64,000 nt of DNA, from assembly GCF_005222225.1 (NCBI RefSeq), contig NZ_CP036536.1, forward strand, positions 1,822,001 to 1,886,000, in the 5' to 3' direction. Made by a program: the position numbers and the translations under genes. The stretch is from Salinimonas lutimaris. GTDB lineage: Bacteria > Pseudomonadota > Gammaproteobacteria > Enterobacterales > Alteromonadaceae. Within the stretch, counting starts at the first letter, position 1. Each line of letters begins with the position of its first letter. Shown here in pieces: positions 18,994 to 28,217 of the stretch. A model generated the notes under the pieces. It was given only the letters and a program-made list of their open reading frames with translations, ran no database searches and was not told the origin of the DNA.

Positions 18994-19263
18994 ATGTCAC
19001 TAACTAAAGCAGAAACCGCGCAAATCATTGCTGATTACGGCGTAAAAGAAGGCGATACAGGTTCTCCTGAAGTACAAATCGCTCTGTTGACTCACAACAT
19101 TGCTAAGCTTCAGGGTCACTTTGCAAGCCACAAGCAAGATCACCACTCACGTCGTGGTCTGCTGCGCATGGTTAGCCAGCGTCGTAAGCTTCTTGATTAC
19201 CTGAAAGGCAAGAACGCACAGCGTTACCTTGACCTGATCAAGCGTCTGGGCATCCGTCGCTAA
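18994..19263 (+). CDS. rpsO: 30S ribosomal protein S15
   Basis: 89 residues, the exact usual length. The sequence [14 protein letters not shown], the [20 protein letters not shown] block and the ending IKRLGIRR are invariant S15 features. S15 binds the central domain of 16S rRNA early in 30S assembly. A strong ribosome site (CTGGAGAAT) precedes the ATG. The gene has its own promoter, leader hairpin and terminator. Confidence 0.99.
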   Translation: MSLTKAETAQIIADYGVKEGDTGSPEVQIALLTHNIAKLQGHFASHKQDHHSRRGLLRMVSQRRKLLDYLKGKNAQRYLDLIKRLGIRR

Positions 19264-19280
19264 GCATAGGTTTCATCATG

Positions 19281-19307
19281 AAAAGCGCTCTTATGAGCGC
19301 TTTTTTT
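19281..19307 (+). terminator. rpsO terminator
   Basis: AAAGCGCTC / GAGCGCTTT stem, four-base loop and a run of seven T, 18 bp after the rpsO stop. Confidence 0.93.
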
Positions 19308-19387
19308 GTTTATAGCACACCATACTGCTTTTGCTTTAGCCGGCAGGTATAATTCAACGACTCTATTTCTTTCAAAAGGCATTCAGT

Positions 19388-20284
19388 TTGACAGCAGATA
19401 ACGCAAAACGTCTGAATAAATATATCAGTGACACCGGGCTTTGCTCACGCCGTGAGGCCGATAAACTGATAGAAGAACAGCGCGTGACGATTAATGACAA
19501 AAAACCTGAGCTTGGTACCAAAGTGGGGCCGGGTGATCGGGTAAAAGTTGATGGCCGCCTGATTGGCGCTGTTGCCAAAGACAAGTCTGATCGTATTTAT
19601 CTGATGTACAACAAACCAATAGGCATTACCTGTACGACCGAGCGCCATGTGAAAGGCAATATTGTGGATGCAATAGGCCACAAGCAACGGATTTTTCCCA
19701 TCGGACGACTGGACAAGCCCTCTGAGGGCCTGATCCTGCTGACCAGTGATGGTGATATTGTGAATAAAATACTGCGTGCAGAAAACGTGCACGACAAAGA
19801 ATATGAAGTGACGGTTGATCAGCCTGTCAGTGAAAAATTTATCAGAAAAATGGCATCCGGTGTGCCTGTTCTGGGTACGGTAACCAAGCCATGTACGGTG
19901 AAACCTACCGGCAAATTTACGTTTACCATCATTCTAACCCAGGGATTGAATCGTCAAATCCGGCGCATGTGCGAGTTTTTGGGATATAACGTTACCAAGC
20001 TTAAGCGTAACCGCATTATGCATATGGAGCTGGGCAACCTGAAGCCGGGTCAGTGGCGTAATCTGTCCGAGCGTGAACTTACCGAGCTTAATAAAGCCGT
20101 GAAAGGCTCCAGCAAAACCGCCCGGGATGGCCACAGCGCCGAGGTGAAAAAAAACACTGTGAAGCGGGTTGAAGTGAAAGCACCGGCGCGAAAAGACACT
20201 GCTAGTAAGCCGGGCAAAGGAAGAACACTGTCGCTGGGCCGTAAACAAGAGTCAGGTCCAAAAAAGTCCACGGGTCGCCGTTAA
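19388..20284 (+). CDS. rluF: 23S rRNA pseudouridine synthase, RluF type
   Basis: 298 residues from a TTG start at 19388. An S4 RNA-binding domain (RLNKYISDTGLCSRREADKL) is followed by the RsuA/RluB/E/F-type catalytic domain with Asp109 in GRLDKPSEGL. The C-terminal motif GLNRQIRRMCEFLGY also fits. The overall match, including the VLGTVTKPC and RIMHMELGNL segments, is best to RluF, which modifies U2604 of E. coli 23S rRNA (and position 35 of tRNA-Tyr). The last ~50 residues are a basic Lys/Arg/Gly tail not found in E. coli RluF, likely aiding rRNA binding. No ribosome site is evident, which is common for weakly expressed TTG starts. Confidence 0.88.
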   Translation: MTADNAKRLNKYISDTGLCSRREADKLIEEQRVTINDKKPELGTKVGPGDRVKVDGRLIGAVAKDKSDRIYLMYNKPIGITCTTERHVKGNIVDAIGHKQRIFPIGRLDKPSEGLILLTSDGDIVNKILRAENVHDKEYEVTVDQPVSEKFIRKMASGVPVLGTVTKPCTVKPTGKFTFTIILTQGLNRQIRRMCEFLGYNVTKLKRNRIMHMELGNLKPGQWRNLSERELTELNKAVKGSSKTARDGHSAEVKKNTVKRVEVKAPARKDTASKPGKGRTLSLGRKQESGPKKSTGRR

Positions 20285-20337
20285 CCAGCGGACTTGATTG
20301 AAGCAATTCAGAAGATGACGGGTTGACCGGTCACTTA

Positions 20338-22743
20338 TTACAGCGTTATTGAAAAGGCGGTTGGCTGTGTGTTGGAAACCGTTGTGGTGATGCTCAGCAG
20401 CCTGTTTGTCTCATTCCATTCCCAATTTTTTTGTGTGCTTACTGGCGGGGCGCTTTGCAGCCCGTGTATGTGCCACGTGATAGTGCGTGTACCGGGCATG
20501 TCAGGGTAGTGACCCTCAGGGGTAACCGACAGTTCCAGTGATTTGGCGGACTGCACCGCGCTAAAATCGACGCGCAGCAATTTCCCCTGCTGCAGGCTGT
20601 CAGCCGCCTTACCATCATCTTCATACCAGGTATAACCGGACTGCCCGACCGAGCCATCGGCCCAGTAGTGCATGGTCATCGTATCAGCCTGGTAATCAGC
20701 GGTGCGTGACAAACCAGATTGCATAGGCATAAATGCGCCGGCTTTAACATATACCGGAAGTGTTTCGGGTGTGGTTGCTGCCTGAATTACCCGCCCGCCG
20801 GTGAGTCTGGTATCGTCAAAAAAATCAAACCAGATACCGTCAGGCAGGGTGACATCCACCTGTTTGACATCTGGCTCTGCGATCGGTCTCACCAGCAGCG
20901 CATCGCCCCACATAAACTGACTGGCATTATCAAAATACCGGGCAGGCTCAGTAAAAGACATTGGGCGCATCAAAGGCATGCCGGTCAGACTGTTTTCAAT
21001 GCTCAGACTGTAATTATAAGGCAACATGGCGTAGCGCAGCTTGATAAACCGGCGGGCAATTGCCTTAGTGTGTTCATCATGAAAAACCGGTTCTGGTGCG
21101 ATACCTTCGTGCGCATGAGGACGGAATACCGGAAAGAATGTGCCGGCCTGTAACCAGCGGGTATATAACTGAGCGTCGAACTTATCGCCACCGGCAAAAC
21201 CACCTAAATCAGAATGAGTATAGGCCAGTCCGAACAGACTCATTTGCAGCGACAGTTCGATTTGCGCATTCAGACCGCCCCAGGTGCGTGACACATCGCC
21301 GGTCCAGGGCATCATGCCATAGCGCTGACTGCCCAGAAAACCTGAACGCATCAGCAGAAAAGGACGTTGCTCAGGGCGGGCGTTCAGAGTATTGGTGTAT
21401 ACCATTTCAGCCCATTTATGCCCGTAGCCGTTGTGTACCTCGTCAGCCGACCAGGTGTGTTCCTGCCAGTTGTGTAACAGGGTGCCAGGATGTACTTCCG
21501 GCTCGCCAAGGTCTCCCCACCATCCATCTATTCCCTGATTCAGCAGGCGCTCATAGTACTGCCAGAACCACTGCTGTGCTTTGGGGCTGAATATATCGAC
21601 CAGGCCGGTGTTACCAAAGTAGAAGTCAAACAGGTGTGGCTTACCATTGATATTTTTGGCCAGGATGCCGGCATCCCTGGCACTGCTGTATTCACTGGAG
21701 CCGGATAAAATAAAGGGCTCTGTGATCACCACGGTGTGGATGTCCTGTTGTTTAAAGTCGCGAATCATGGCAACCGGATCCGGAAAAGCATTGGTATCCC
21801 AGTTCAGGTTACCCATATGCCCCTGAATGGTATTGCCAAACCAGTATAAATCCAGCACCACGGCATCCAGCGGAATGTCATCCTGATTAAATTTATCTAC
21901 CACATCACGGGTTTCCTGCTCAGTGCGATAGCCAAACCGGGAGGCAAAATTTCCCAGAGCCCAGCGCGGAGGCAGAGGCTGCTTTCCGGTAACCGTGGTA
22001 ATTTGTTTAACCAGTTCGGGCAACGACGCTGCCATAGATACGATATACGCCAGTCTTCCTCCGGCTATTTCAAACTGTAGCTTATCAGGTTGTGTATGGC
22101 CGATATCCAGATAGCCGCTGGCCGGGCTATCCAACATGATGGCATAACGGCTGGATGACATAATAGCCGGCAGGCCAAAATACATCTGATCCACCGGCTC
22201 ATCAGAATACCCATACGCTGCTTTATTGTATAACGGCATACGGTGCCCGCGCCGGTTCATACCCAGCACGCGCTCGCCGCCGCCCATGATTTTTTCATCC
22301 GGCGCTAGAGCAAACTGTATACCGCGAAAGGTGTTATAGAAAAATCCGCCGGCTGCTTCACTGACCTTGGTGCCATCCGCATAAATAAAAGAGAGCCGGA
22401 GCGGGGAGCGATCCACCTGAAGTTTGATGCTTCCCTGGCTGAATGTGAGTGTTTGCGGGCTTTTTATGGTCAGTGAAAACGGTGTTTCAGCGCGCATCAG
22501 GTGCGGATTGATGGCCAGCGATGGCATCAGTGGCTCACCACTTTTTTCATAGATGACTTCAAGGCTCTGACTGGTGAGCGGCTTTACCGTCACGGTAACA
22601 TTGTCAGCCCGCTGCAACCGCAGACTGTCACCGGTTACTTCATAGCTGACTAAATCAGCCCCGCAAGTTACCGCGGAAAAAACAACAAAAAATATAAACA
22701 GGCAGCGGCGCATAATGGCCGCAATAAACAACGATGAGTGCAT
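20338..22743 (-). CDS. Exported GH31 glycoside hydrolase (alpha-glucosidase / transglucosidase type)
   Basis: 801 residues with an N-terminal signal peptide (from Met1 or Met11, hydrophobic run, cleavage near CGA), so it acts in the periplasm or at the surface. Domains: N-terminal beta-sandwich, GH31 barrel, C-terminal beta domains. The predicted nucleophile is Asp411 in WWGDLGEPE and the acid/base is Asp483 in WTGDVSRTW. WGDLGEPE replaces the WxDMNE pattern of ordinary alpha-glucosidases. It is shared with the Cellvibrio oligosaccharide 4-alpha-glucosyltransferase group, so transfer of glucosyl units between malto-oligosaccharides is as likely as hydrolysis. No other carbohydrate genes are adjacent. 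Confidence 0.9.
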   Translation of the reverse strand: MHSSLFIAAIMRRCLFIFFVVFSAVTCGADLVSYEVTGDSLRLQRADNVTVTVKPLTSQSLEVIYEKSGEPLMPSLAINPHLMRAETPFSLTIKSPQTLTFSQGSIKLQVDRSPLRLSFIYADGTKVSEAAGGFFYNTFRGIQFALAPDEKIMGGGERVLGMNRRGHRMPLYNKAAYGYSDEPVDQMYFGLPAIMSSSRYAIMLDSPASGYLDIGHTQPDKLQFEIAGGRLAYIVSMAASLPELVKQITTVTGKQPLPPRWALGNFASRFGYRTEQETRDVVDKFNQDDIPLDAVVLDLYWFGNTIQGHMGNLNWDTNAFPDPVAMIRDFKQQDIHTVVITEPFILSGSSEYSSARDAGILAKNINGKPHLFDFYFGNTGLVDIFSPKAQQWFWQYYERLLNQGIDGWWGDLGEPEVHPGTLLHNWQEHTWSADEVHNGYGHKWAEMVYTNTLNARPEQRPFLLMRSGFLGSQRYGMMPWTGDVSRTWGGLNAQIELSLQMSLFGLAYTHSDLGGFAGGDKFDAQLYTRWLQAGTFFPVFRPHAHEGIAPEPVFHDEHTKAIARRFIKLRYAMLPYNYSLSIENSLTGMPLMRPMSFTEPARYFDNASQFMWGDALLVRPIAEPDVKQVDVTLPDGIWFDFFDDTRLTGGRVIQAATTPETLPVYVKAGAFMPMQSGLSRTADYQADTMTMHYWADGSVGQSGYTWYEDDGKAADSLQQGKLLRVDFSAVQSAKSLELSVTPEGHYPDMPGTRTITWHIHGLQSAPPVSTQKNWEWNETNRLLSITTTVSNTQPTAFSITL

Positions 22744-23288
22744 GGTTTTTATGGAGCAGCACGGTTGATAACCGTGGCTGCTGTGTCAGCAATTTATCAG
22801 GACAGGCACAATAACGGTTAATGCCGTGTTAATAAATGCGCTGCATACGTATTCAGGCTGAACGCTATATTACTGGACCCGGACCGAACGACCACTTTTG
22901 TTTGGCAAATTGGAGTGGGTGTCCAAATAAATAACGCTATGGGTGTCCAATTAAATAGCGCTATGGGTGTCAGGTTAACGGTCGCGGCAGTAACAGGGCA
23001 TTGTGTTATGGGTGTCAGATTAACGGTTGCGGCAGTAACAGGGCATTGTGTTATGGGTGTCTGGTTAACGAGCGCGGCAGTAACAGGGCATTGTGTTATG
23101 GGTGTCTGGTTAACGAGCGCGTCAGTGACAGGGCATTTTGCGATGGGTGTCCGATTAACGGTTGCGGCAGTGACAGGACATTTTGCTGTGGGTGTCTGGT
23201 TAGAGAGTAATATTAATTTTGGGGTGGTTAAAATCTGGACAGCATAGTTAGCCTGCTGGTAGTCTGACTAAAAACAAAGGGACTTATT
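22744..23288. other. 545-bp gene-free region containing the 45-bp repeat block
   Basis: Lies between the divergent GH31 and unknown-protein genes. The first ~170 bp hold the GH31 upstream region. The repeat block (separate entry) fills 22915-23200. The last ~60 bp lead to the 23289 gene with its ribosome site AAAGGGAC. The block is open in more than one frame only because 45 is a multiple of three. Confidence 0.75.
22915..23200 (+). repeat. Tandem repeats: 24-bp units then 45-bp units, each headed by RTGGGTGTC
   Basis: Heads occur at 22915, 22939 and 22963 (24-bp steps) and then at 23008, 23053, 23098, 23143 and 23188 (45-bp steps). A 45-bp unit reads ATGGGTGTCNGRTTAACGR, then a GCGGCAGTAACAGGGCATT stretch and a TGTGTT end. 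Units differ by a few substitutions and no indels. The head motif is the same core that occurs in the repeat block at 6.4 kb. Confidence 0.9.
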
Positions 23289-24644
23289 ATGAAATTATGG
23301 ACTATGGCAGGGGTCGCCCTGTGCTCGTCGGTAGCTGGCATGTCGATGTCGCATGCGAACGAGATAGCTGTGCTGAATTACTATCCGGCATGTGATTACA
23401 GCGTGGTGGGGGAAGATACTGCGGTTAAGTATATCGATATTCAGGGTAAGCTGGTACAGGCAAAGGACGTTCAGCCCGTATTGCCGCAACTTATTAAAAC
23501 ATTAAAGACAAAAGCAAAAGAGTCCGGTGCAGAAGCGCTGGCACTGACCAAAAGAAATGTGCACAAGCGCGAGTCCGGAAAAGCATCAGTGAGTCTGACC
23601 GGCCAGTTTATCGGTGCCTGTAAAAATCACAGCAAGCTAAAGGCAAAGGCGACCCCTTTGAATGCCAGCGGTAGTCCACAGGAGTTAGTGGAAATGTCCA
23701 CTGTATCAATCAAATATGCGCATACAATCGAGCTTACCGACACGATCAAAACGCCTGAACTGGGCGACAATCATCTGATAGCGCCCCACGGCAGTCTTTA
23801 TGGTCTGAAGCTAAGCAGTAGTTATGAGGATGTGGTTGAGCGATTCGGCACACCGGTGTTTGAATTTGCCCCTGCATCTGGCATACGTGTGCTGGCTTAT
23901 GGCAGAAGTCACTGGTTGTGGTTTAAAAACGAGCGTTTTGTACGTGCGGCCAGTTATAGCGATACCTTTAAAAACGAGTTTATTAATCATTTGGAATTTG
24001 ATGAACGTTTTGATGATCGTAACTGGGAGCTGCCGGGCCAGGTGCATAAGGGCGACATCATCACACCTGAACAAATTGAACAATTTAATCTTCTGGCTGC
24101 CGGCGGTGACGCGCGATTGTCGCTGGTCACCGAGCAATTACTTAAAAATAATCAGCAATACACCCGCACTGAAGTGACAGGTTTTACACTTCAAAGCACA
24201 GCAAATCCTGTTAAATCCCAATGGGATTTTACGTCGATTGAGAATGAAGCCCTGCGAGAGTTTGCCAGTTTGCTGAAACAAAAACACGAAGATGAATTGA
24301 TTGATATCCGTCACGTAAAAGCACAGGCCATTGGGCAGAGCCGTAAAAACAGCGGCCGTTATCTGTATTTGTATGATGCCAATACACTGGTTGAAGCCAT
24401 TGGCTCGTCGGTAGCTGAAATTTCTGTAAGTCCTGATTTACTGAAAAGTGCCGGTAAACAGTGGAAATTTGACCAGTTTTACTTTGGTCAGCCATTGCAG
24501 GAAGTGATGAATATCGCACCGGATAATGTTTTCCACTATCGCGATACCGTTGAGCTGGAACAAAATGGCTATTTTGCTACGTTGTTTTTAAACGACAATA
24601 ATGGTGAGCAAACCGTGTATGCAATGAAGATATCCGTGATGTAG
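23289..24644 (+). CDS. Periplasmic protein of unknown function
   Basis: 451 residues, not recognised. A signal peptide is clear (MKLWTMAGVALCSSVAGM, cleavage near SHA-N at ~24). Two regions can be told apart. Residues ~25-115 are compact with a Cys at each end (PACDYS and GACKNH) and a GAEALAL stretch. Residues ~160-450 hold two similar stretches: SSYEDVVERFGTPVFEF, then FGQPLQEVMNIAP near the C-terminus. Each is a short helix followed by a Gly-x-Pro turn, as in small repeat domains that read a ligand or partner. The gene has a good ribosome site, lies directly after the 45-bp repeat block, and is followed by a LysE-type exporter gene 72 bp downstream. Confidence 0.75.
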   Translation: MKLWTMAGVALCSSVAGMSMSHANEIAVLNYYPACDYSVVGEDTAVKYIDIQGKLVQAKDVQPVLPQLIKTLKTKAKESGAEALALTKRNVHKRESGKASVSLTGQFIGACKNHSKLKAKATPLNASGSPQELVEMSTVSIKYAHTIELTDTIKTPELGDNHLIAPHGSLYGLKLSSSYEDVVERFGTPVFEFAPASGIRVLAYGRSHWLWFKNERFVRAASYSDTFKNEFINHLEFDERFDDRNWELPGQVHKGDIITPEQIEQFNLLAAGGDARLSLVTEQLLKNNQQYTRTEVTGFTLQSTANPVKSQWDFTSIENEALREFASLLKQKHEDELIDIRHVKAQAIGQSRKNSGRYLYLYDANTLVEAIGSSVAEISVSPDLLKSAGKQWKFDQFYFGQPLQEVMNIAPDNVFHYRDTVELEQNGYFATLFLNDNNGEQTVYAMKISVM

Positions 24645-24716
24645 CGATATCAGCTTGAATCGCCGGGTTGCTGGATGCATGATGCAGCAACCCCAATTCC
24701 TTGTAAGCGATTTTTG

Positions 24717-25337
24717 ATGTCTCTGTCACTGCTCAGTGTTTTTATTCCCACTTTCTTTTTTGTTTCAATTACGCCGGGTATGTGTATGACGCTGGCATTA
24801 TCTCTGGGCATGCAGTTCGGATATCGGCGCACAGTCTGGATGATGCTTGGCGAAGTGATTGGCGTGGGACTGGTTGCTTTGTCTGCTGTGCTGGGCGTAG
24901 CGGCTATCATGCTTAAGCTGCCGTGGCTGTTTACCCTGATGAAAATCGCCGGAGCGGCCTATCTTTTTTATATCGGTTTGAGTATGTGGCAATCCAAAGG
25001 CCGTCTGGCTTTGCAAGCCGATGAGGTATCTCTGCCAGCCCGCTCCCGGTTGCAGCTAATCGCGCAGGGTTTTACAACCGCAGTCGCTAACCCAAAAGGC
25101 TGGGCCTTTATGATTGCACTGCTGCCTCCTTTTATTGAACCACAGCAATCACTGACCTATCAGCTCCCTTGGCTGATTGCCATTATTATGTGTTCTGAGT
25201 TTATTTGTATGTCAATTTATGCCACAGGCGGCAAGGGCCTGAAAAAGCTGCTGGCTCAGTCCGGGCATGTACAACGCATGAATCGTATATCAGGTAGCTT
25301 AATGCTCGGCGTAAGCATCTGGTTGCTACTCAGTTGA
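24717..25337 (+). CDS. LysE/RhtB-family amino-acid exporter
   Basis: 206 residues from the ATG at 24717. An upstream ATG at 24675 would add a polar 14-residue leader unlike the family. It opens MSLSLLSVFIPTFFFVSITP with the SITPGMCMTLALSLG motif of the LysE/RhtB superfamily and has about six hydrophobic segments, as expected for this inner-membrane family. Members export lysine, homoserine, threonine or related compounds. The substrate is not readable from sequence. It follows the unknown periplasmic protein on the same strand, but a shared transcript is not certain. Confidence 0.88.
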   Translation: MSLSLLSVFIPTFFFVSITPGMCMTLALSLGMQFGYRRTVWMMLGEVIGVGLVALSAVLGVAAIMLKLPWLFTLMKIAGAAYLFYIGLSMWQSKGRLALQADEVSLPARSRLQLIAQGFTTAVANPKGWAFMIALLPPFIEPQQSLTYQLPWLIAIIMCSEFICMSIYATGGKGLKKLLAQSGHVQRMNRISGSLMLGVSIWLLLS

Positions 25338-25596
25338 ATCAGCTGTCAGATAGTTTTAGCAGGTCGGTCCACTGATTTAAATCAACATTTTTCGTCTATG
25401 CACATTGTTCGTCTGTCGGTTTCTGTGGTTAACTATGGACAGCAAAGCACCTATTAATAACAACATTGCAGGACTTATCGCTGCGCTTTGCGCACCTTCA
25501 ACGACAGAAGGGCTTCACGGGTCGTATTCCAATAACAAAGCATGCCCTCAGCATGCGCAGGCTCGTGATTCGAATTTTATTATCCGGGAAATCACT

Positions 25597-28152
25597 ATGT
25601 ACAAAGGAAACTTCAGTCGTTCCGCTTTTTCGTTGTCGGTTATCGCTGCTGCGCTGGCAGGTATACCTGTTACAGCCTCTGCACAAACACAAGACGGCGC
25701 TCAGGAGCAGGATGTAGAGCAAATTCAGATTGTTGGCTCAAGACGGGCCGGGCGTACTATCAATGACTCGCCAGTACCTATTGATATTATTGATGCCTCA
25801 TCCATAGAAGCAACCGGGCTGACAGAGACCAATATGGTCTTAAACTCCCTGCTGCCCAGTTTCAACTTTCCCCAGCCATCGATTACAGACGGTACTGATC
25901 ATGTCCGTCCGGCTCAGCTTCGTGGGTTGGCCCCTGACCACACGCTGGTTCTGGTCAACGGTAAACGTCGTCACACATCCGCTTTGCTGAATCTGAATGG
26001 CTCTGTAGGCCGAGGCTCTTCTGCGGTCGACTTAAACGCAATACCTGCCAATGCCATCAAACGTATTGAAGTACTACGTGATGGCGCCGCCGCACAATAC
26101 GGTTCAGATGCCATCGCCGGTGTGATCAATATTGTTCTTAAAGATGCCAGTGAAGGGGGTGATGTTTCAGCCACCTATGGCGCCAATGTGACATCCATGG
26201 ACGGTATTCCGGATTTAAACAGTGTCAGCGTAGGCGATGATGGCAATCTGTTATTTAATACCGGCTCTGAGCGTGAATTGACCGATGGCCAGACGTTTAC
26301 CCTGCGCGGTAACATGGGTTTTGAGTGGGGCGATGACGGCTTTGTTAATGTTTCGGCCGAATATCGAGACCGTGGTCAGGCAAACCGGGCAGATTTTGAC
26401 CCGCGGGAAAACTATGCCCGCAATGAAGATGGTAGCGTCGATGAGCGTGAGTTAACGGTAAACCGTTACAATCATGTGTATGGCAACGGTGAAGTAGAAG
26501 ACTATGCTTTATTTGTTAATGCAGGAAAAGCATTAACTGACTCCATGGAATTTTATGCCACAGCCGGGGCCAGTTCACGGGACTCCACCGGTGGCGGTTT
26601 TTACCGCAGAGCGCAGGACAGCCGCAATATCACCGCTATTTACCCCGATGGTTTTTTACCGTCTATTCAAACCGATATCAGTGACATGTCGCTGCTTGCC
26701 GGTATTAAAGGCTATGCCGAAATCTGGAACTATGATTTTTCGGTCACCCATGGCACCAACGAGCTTCAGTACAGTGTCATTAATAGCCTGAACACCTCGC
26801 TGGGCCCGGGTTCTCAAACCGAGTTTGATGCCGGTACGCTGACCTACGATACCACCATCATTAATGCGGATGTATCGCGTTTACTGGACACCCAGCTATT
26901 TTTCAGTGAAATGAATTTTGCCATGGGGGCAGAATATCGTCATGAAGGCTATGACATTGAGGCTGGTGAAGAAAACTCCTATGTACAGGGGGCATTTGGT
27001 CCCGGCGGTGTGACCACCGATCCGGTTGCGGGTCCATTTGGCGCCGCAGGCGCACAGGTCTTTCCCGGGTTTACGCCGGAGTCTGCCGGAGACAACAGCC
27101 GCCATAACTACAGCTTTTATGTCGATCTGGAAGCCGATGTCCTGGAAAACTGGAATGTGGCCGTAGCCGGTCGCTTTGAAGATTACTCCGACTTTGGCAG
27201 TACCTTTAACTGGAAAATGTCGCACCGGGTCACGGTAACCGACGCACTGGCACTGCGTGCGTCAGTGTCTACCGGTTTCAGAGCTCCTTCTTTACAGCAG
27301 CAGTATTTTACCTCCATCGCGACGGTATTTGTGGATGGAGAACCCACTGAAACCGGCACATTTGCTCCGTCAAGTGACGTGGCTCAGGCTCTGGGTAGCC
27401 CGGGGCTGGATGCGGAGGAGTCAGATAACTTCAGTGCTGGCTTTACGTATTCTCCCAGTGCAGATTTTAATCTGACGGTCGATTTTTATCGCATCGATAT
27501 TGATGACCGCATCGTGCTGTCTAACAATCTGTCGGGTGAGGCCATAGAGGCCCTGCTGGCCGGAACCGGCGCTAACCGTGCCCGGTTCTTTTTAAATGCT
27601 ATCAACTCGCGTACAGAAGGGGTGGATATTGTTTCCACCTATACCCTGAATACCGACTCGTATGGTGATTACTACTTCAATGCCGGTATCAACTTTAATG
27701 ACAATGAAGTGACAGATGTGCTGGCAGCGCCACAGGTGTTACAAAATGCCGGCTTTGATCAGGGCAATCTGTTTGATGACGTTGAACTGCGCCGATTTGA
27801 GACGAGCTCACCAGATAGCAAAATAAATCTGGGCGTCACCTGGACTTACGATCGCTACGCTGCGACTTTACGCACAACACGATACGGTGAGGTAGAAGAT
27901 CCTTCTTCTATTGAAGCACGCAACGAGATTATTCCGTCTGAGTGGATTACGGATCTGGATGTACGGGTGGCTATCACCGATGATTTGTCGGTGTCGGTAG
28001 GGGCCAACAATCTGTTTGATGTGTACCCCGAAGCCAGCCGCAACCTGGTGGATGAGGTCACCACCTTTACCAACATCTTCCCATATTCTGGCTTTTCACC
28101 CTATGGATTCACAGGCCGTTATGTGTATGGGAAAGTCGCTTATACTTTCTGA
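25597..28152 (+). CDS. TonB-dependent outer-membrane receptor
   Basis: 851 residues from the ATG at 25597, chosen because it opens a signal peptide (MYKGNFSRSAFSLSV, cleavage at ASA-Q near 33) with a GGGAA ribosome site. In-frame upstream starts lack a signal. The plug domain carries IQIVGSRRAGRT (TonB-box region), LRGLAPDHTLVLVNGKRRH and a RIEVLRDGAAAQYGSDAIAG motif. The rest is a beta-barrel ending in aromatic Tyr-Thr-Phe. The subtype resembles marine receptors for oligosaccharides or peptides more than classical siderophore receptors, but the ligand is unknown. A terminator follows immediately. No partner transporter is adjacent. Confidence 0.92.
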   Translation: MYKGNFSRSAFSLSVIAAALAGIPVTASAQTQDGAQEQDVEQIQIVGSRRAGRTINDSPVPIDIIDASSIEATGLTETNMVLNSLLPSFNFPQPSITDGTDHVRPAQLRGLAPDHTLVLVNGKRRHTSALLNLNGSVGRGSSAVDLNAIPANAIKRIEVLRDGAAAQYGSDAIAGVINIVLKDASEGGDVSATYGANVTSMDGIPDLNSVSVGDDGNLLFNTGSERELTDGQTFTLRGNMGFEWGDDGFVNVSAEYRDRGQANRADFDPRENYARNEDGSVDERELTVNRYNHVYGNGEVEDYALFVNAGKALTDSMEFYATAGASSRDSTGGGFYRRAQDSRNITAIYPDGFLPSIQTDISDMSLLAGIKGYAEIWNYDFSVTHGTNELQYSVINSLNTSLGPGSQTEFDAGTLTYDTTIINADVSRLLDTQLFFSEMNFAMGAEYRHEGYDIEAGEENSYVQGAFGPGGVTTDPVAGPFGAAGAQVFPGFTPESAGDNSRHNYSFYVDLEADVLENWNVAVAGRFEDYSDFGSTFNWKMSHRVTVTDALALRASVSTGFRAPSLQQQYFTSIATVFVDGEPTETGTFAPSSDVAQALGSPGLDAEESDNFSAGFTYSPSADFNLTVDFYRIDIDDRIVLSNNLSGEAIEALLAGTGANRARFFLNAINSRTEGVDIVSTYTLNTDSYGDYYFNAGINFNDNEVTDVLAAPQVLQNAGFDQGNLFDDVELRRFETSSPDSKINLGVTWTYDRYAATLRTTRYGEVEDPSSIEARNEIIPSEWITDLDVRVAITDDLSVSVGANNLFDVYPEASRNLVDEVTTFTNIFPYSGFSPYGFTGRYVYGKVAYTF

Positions 28153-28185
28153 TTTTCAGCCGTGTAAATAGCACCCCAATACTGA

Positions 28186-28217
28186 GCCGGTCTGAGTTTA
28201 CTCAGCCGGCTTTTCTT
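28186..28217 (+). terminator. Terminator after the TonB-dependent receptor
   Basis: Interrupted 10-bp stem GCCGG-t-CTGAG / CTCAG-CCGGC with a four-base loop and TTTTCTTT after it. It overlaps the last codons of the convergent kinase gene. Confidence 0.8.

Noticed and set aside
22915-23247. 110-codon protein with 15-residue repeats
   Set aside because: The 45-bp period keeps more than one frame open; no ribosome site, and the head motif also occurs in clearly non-coding repeats at 6.4 kb.
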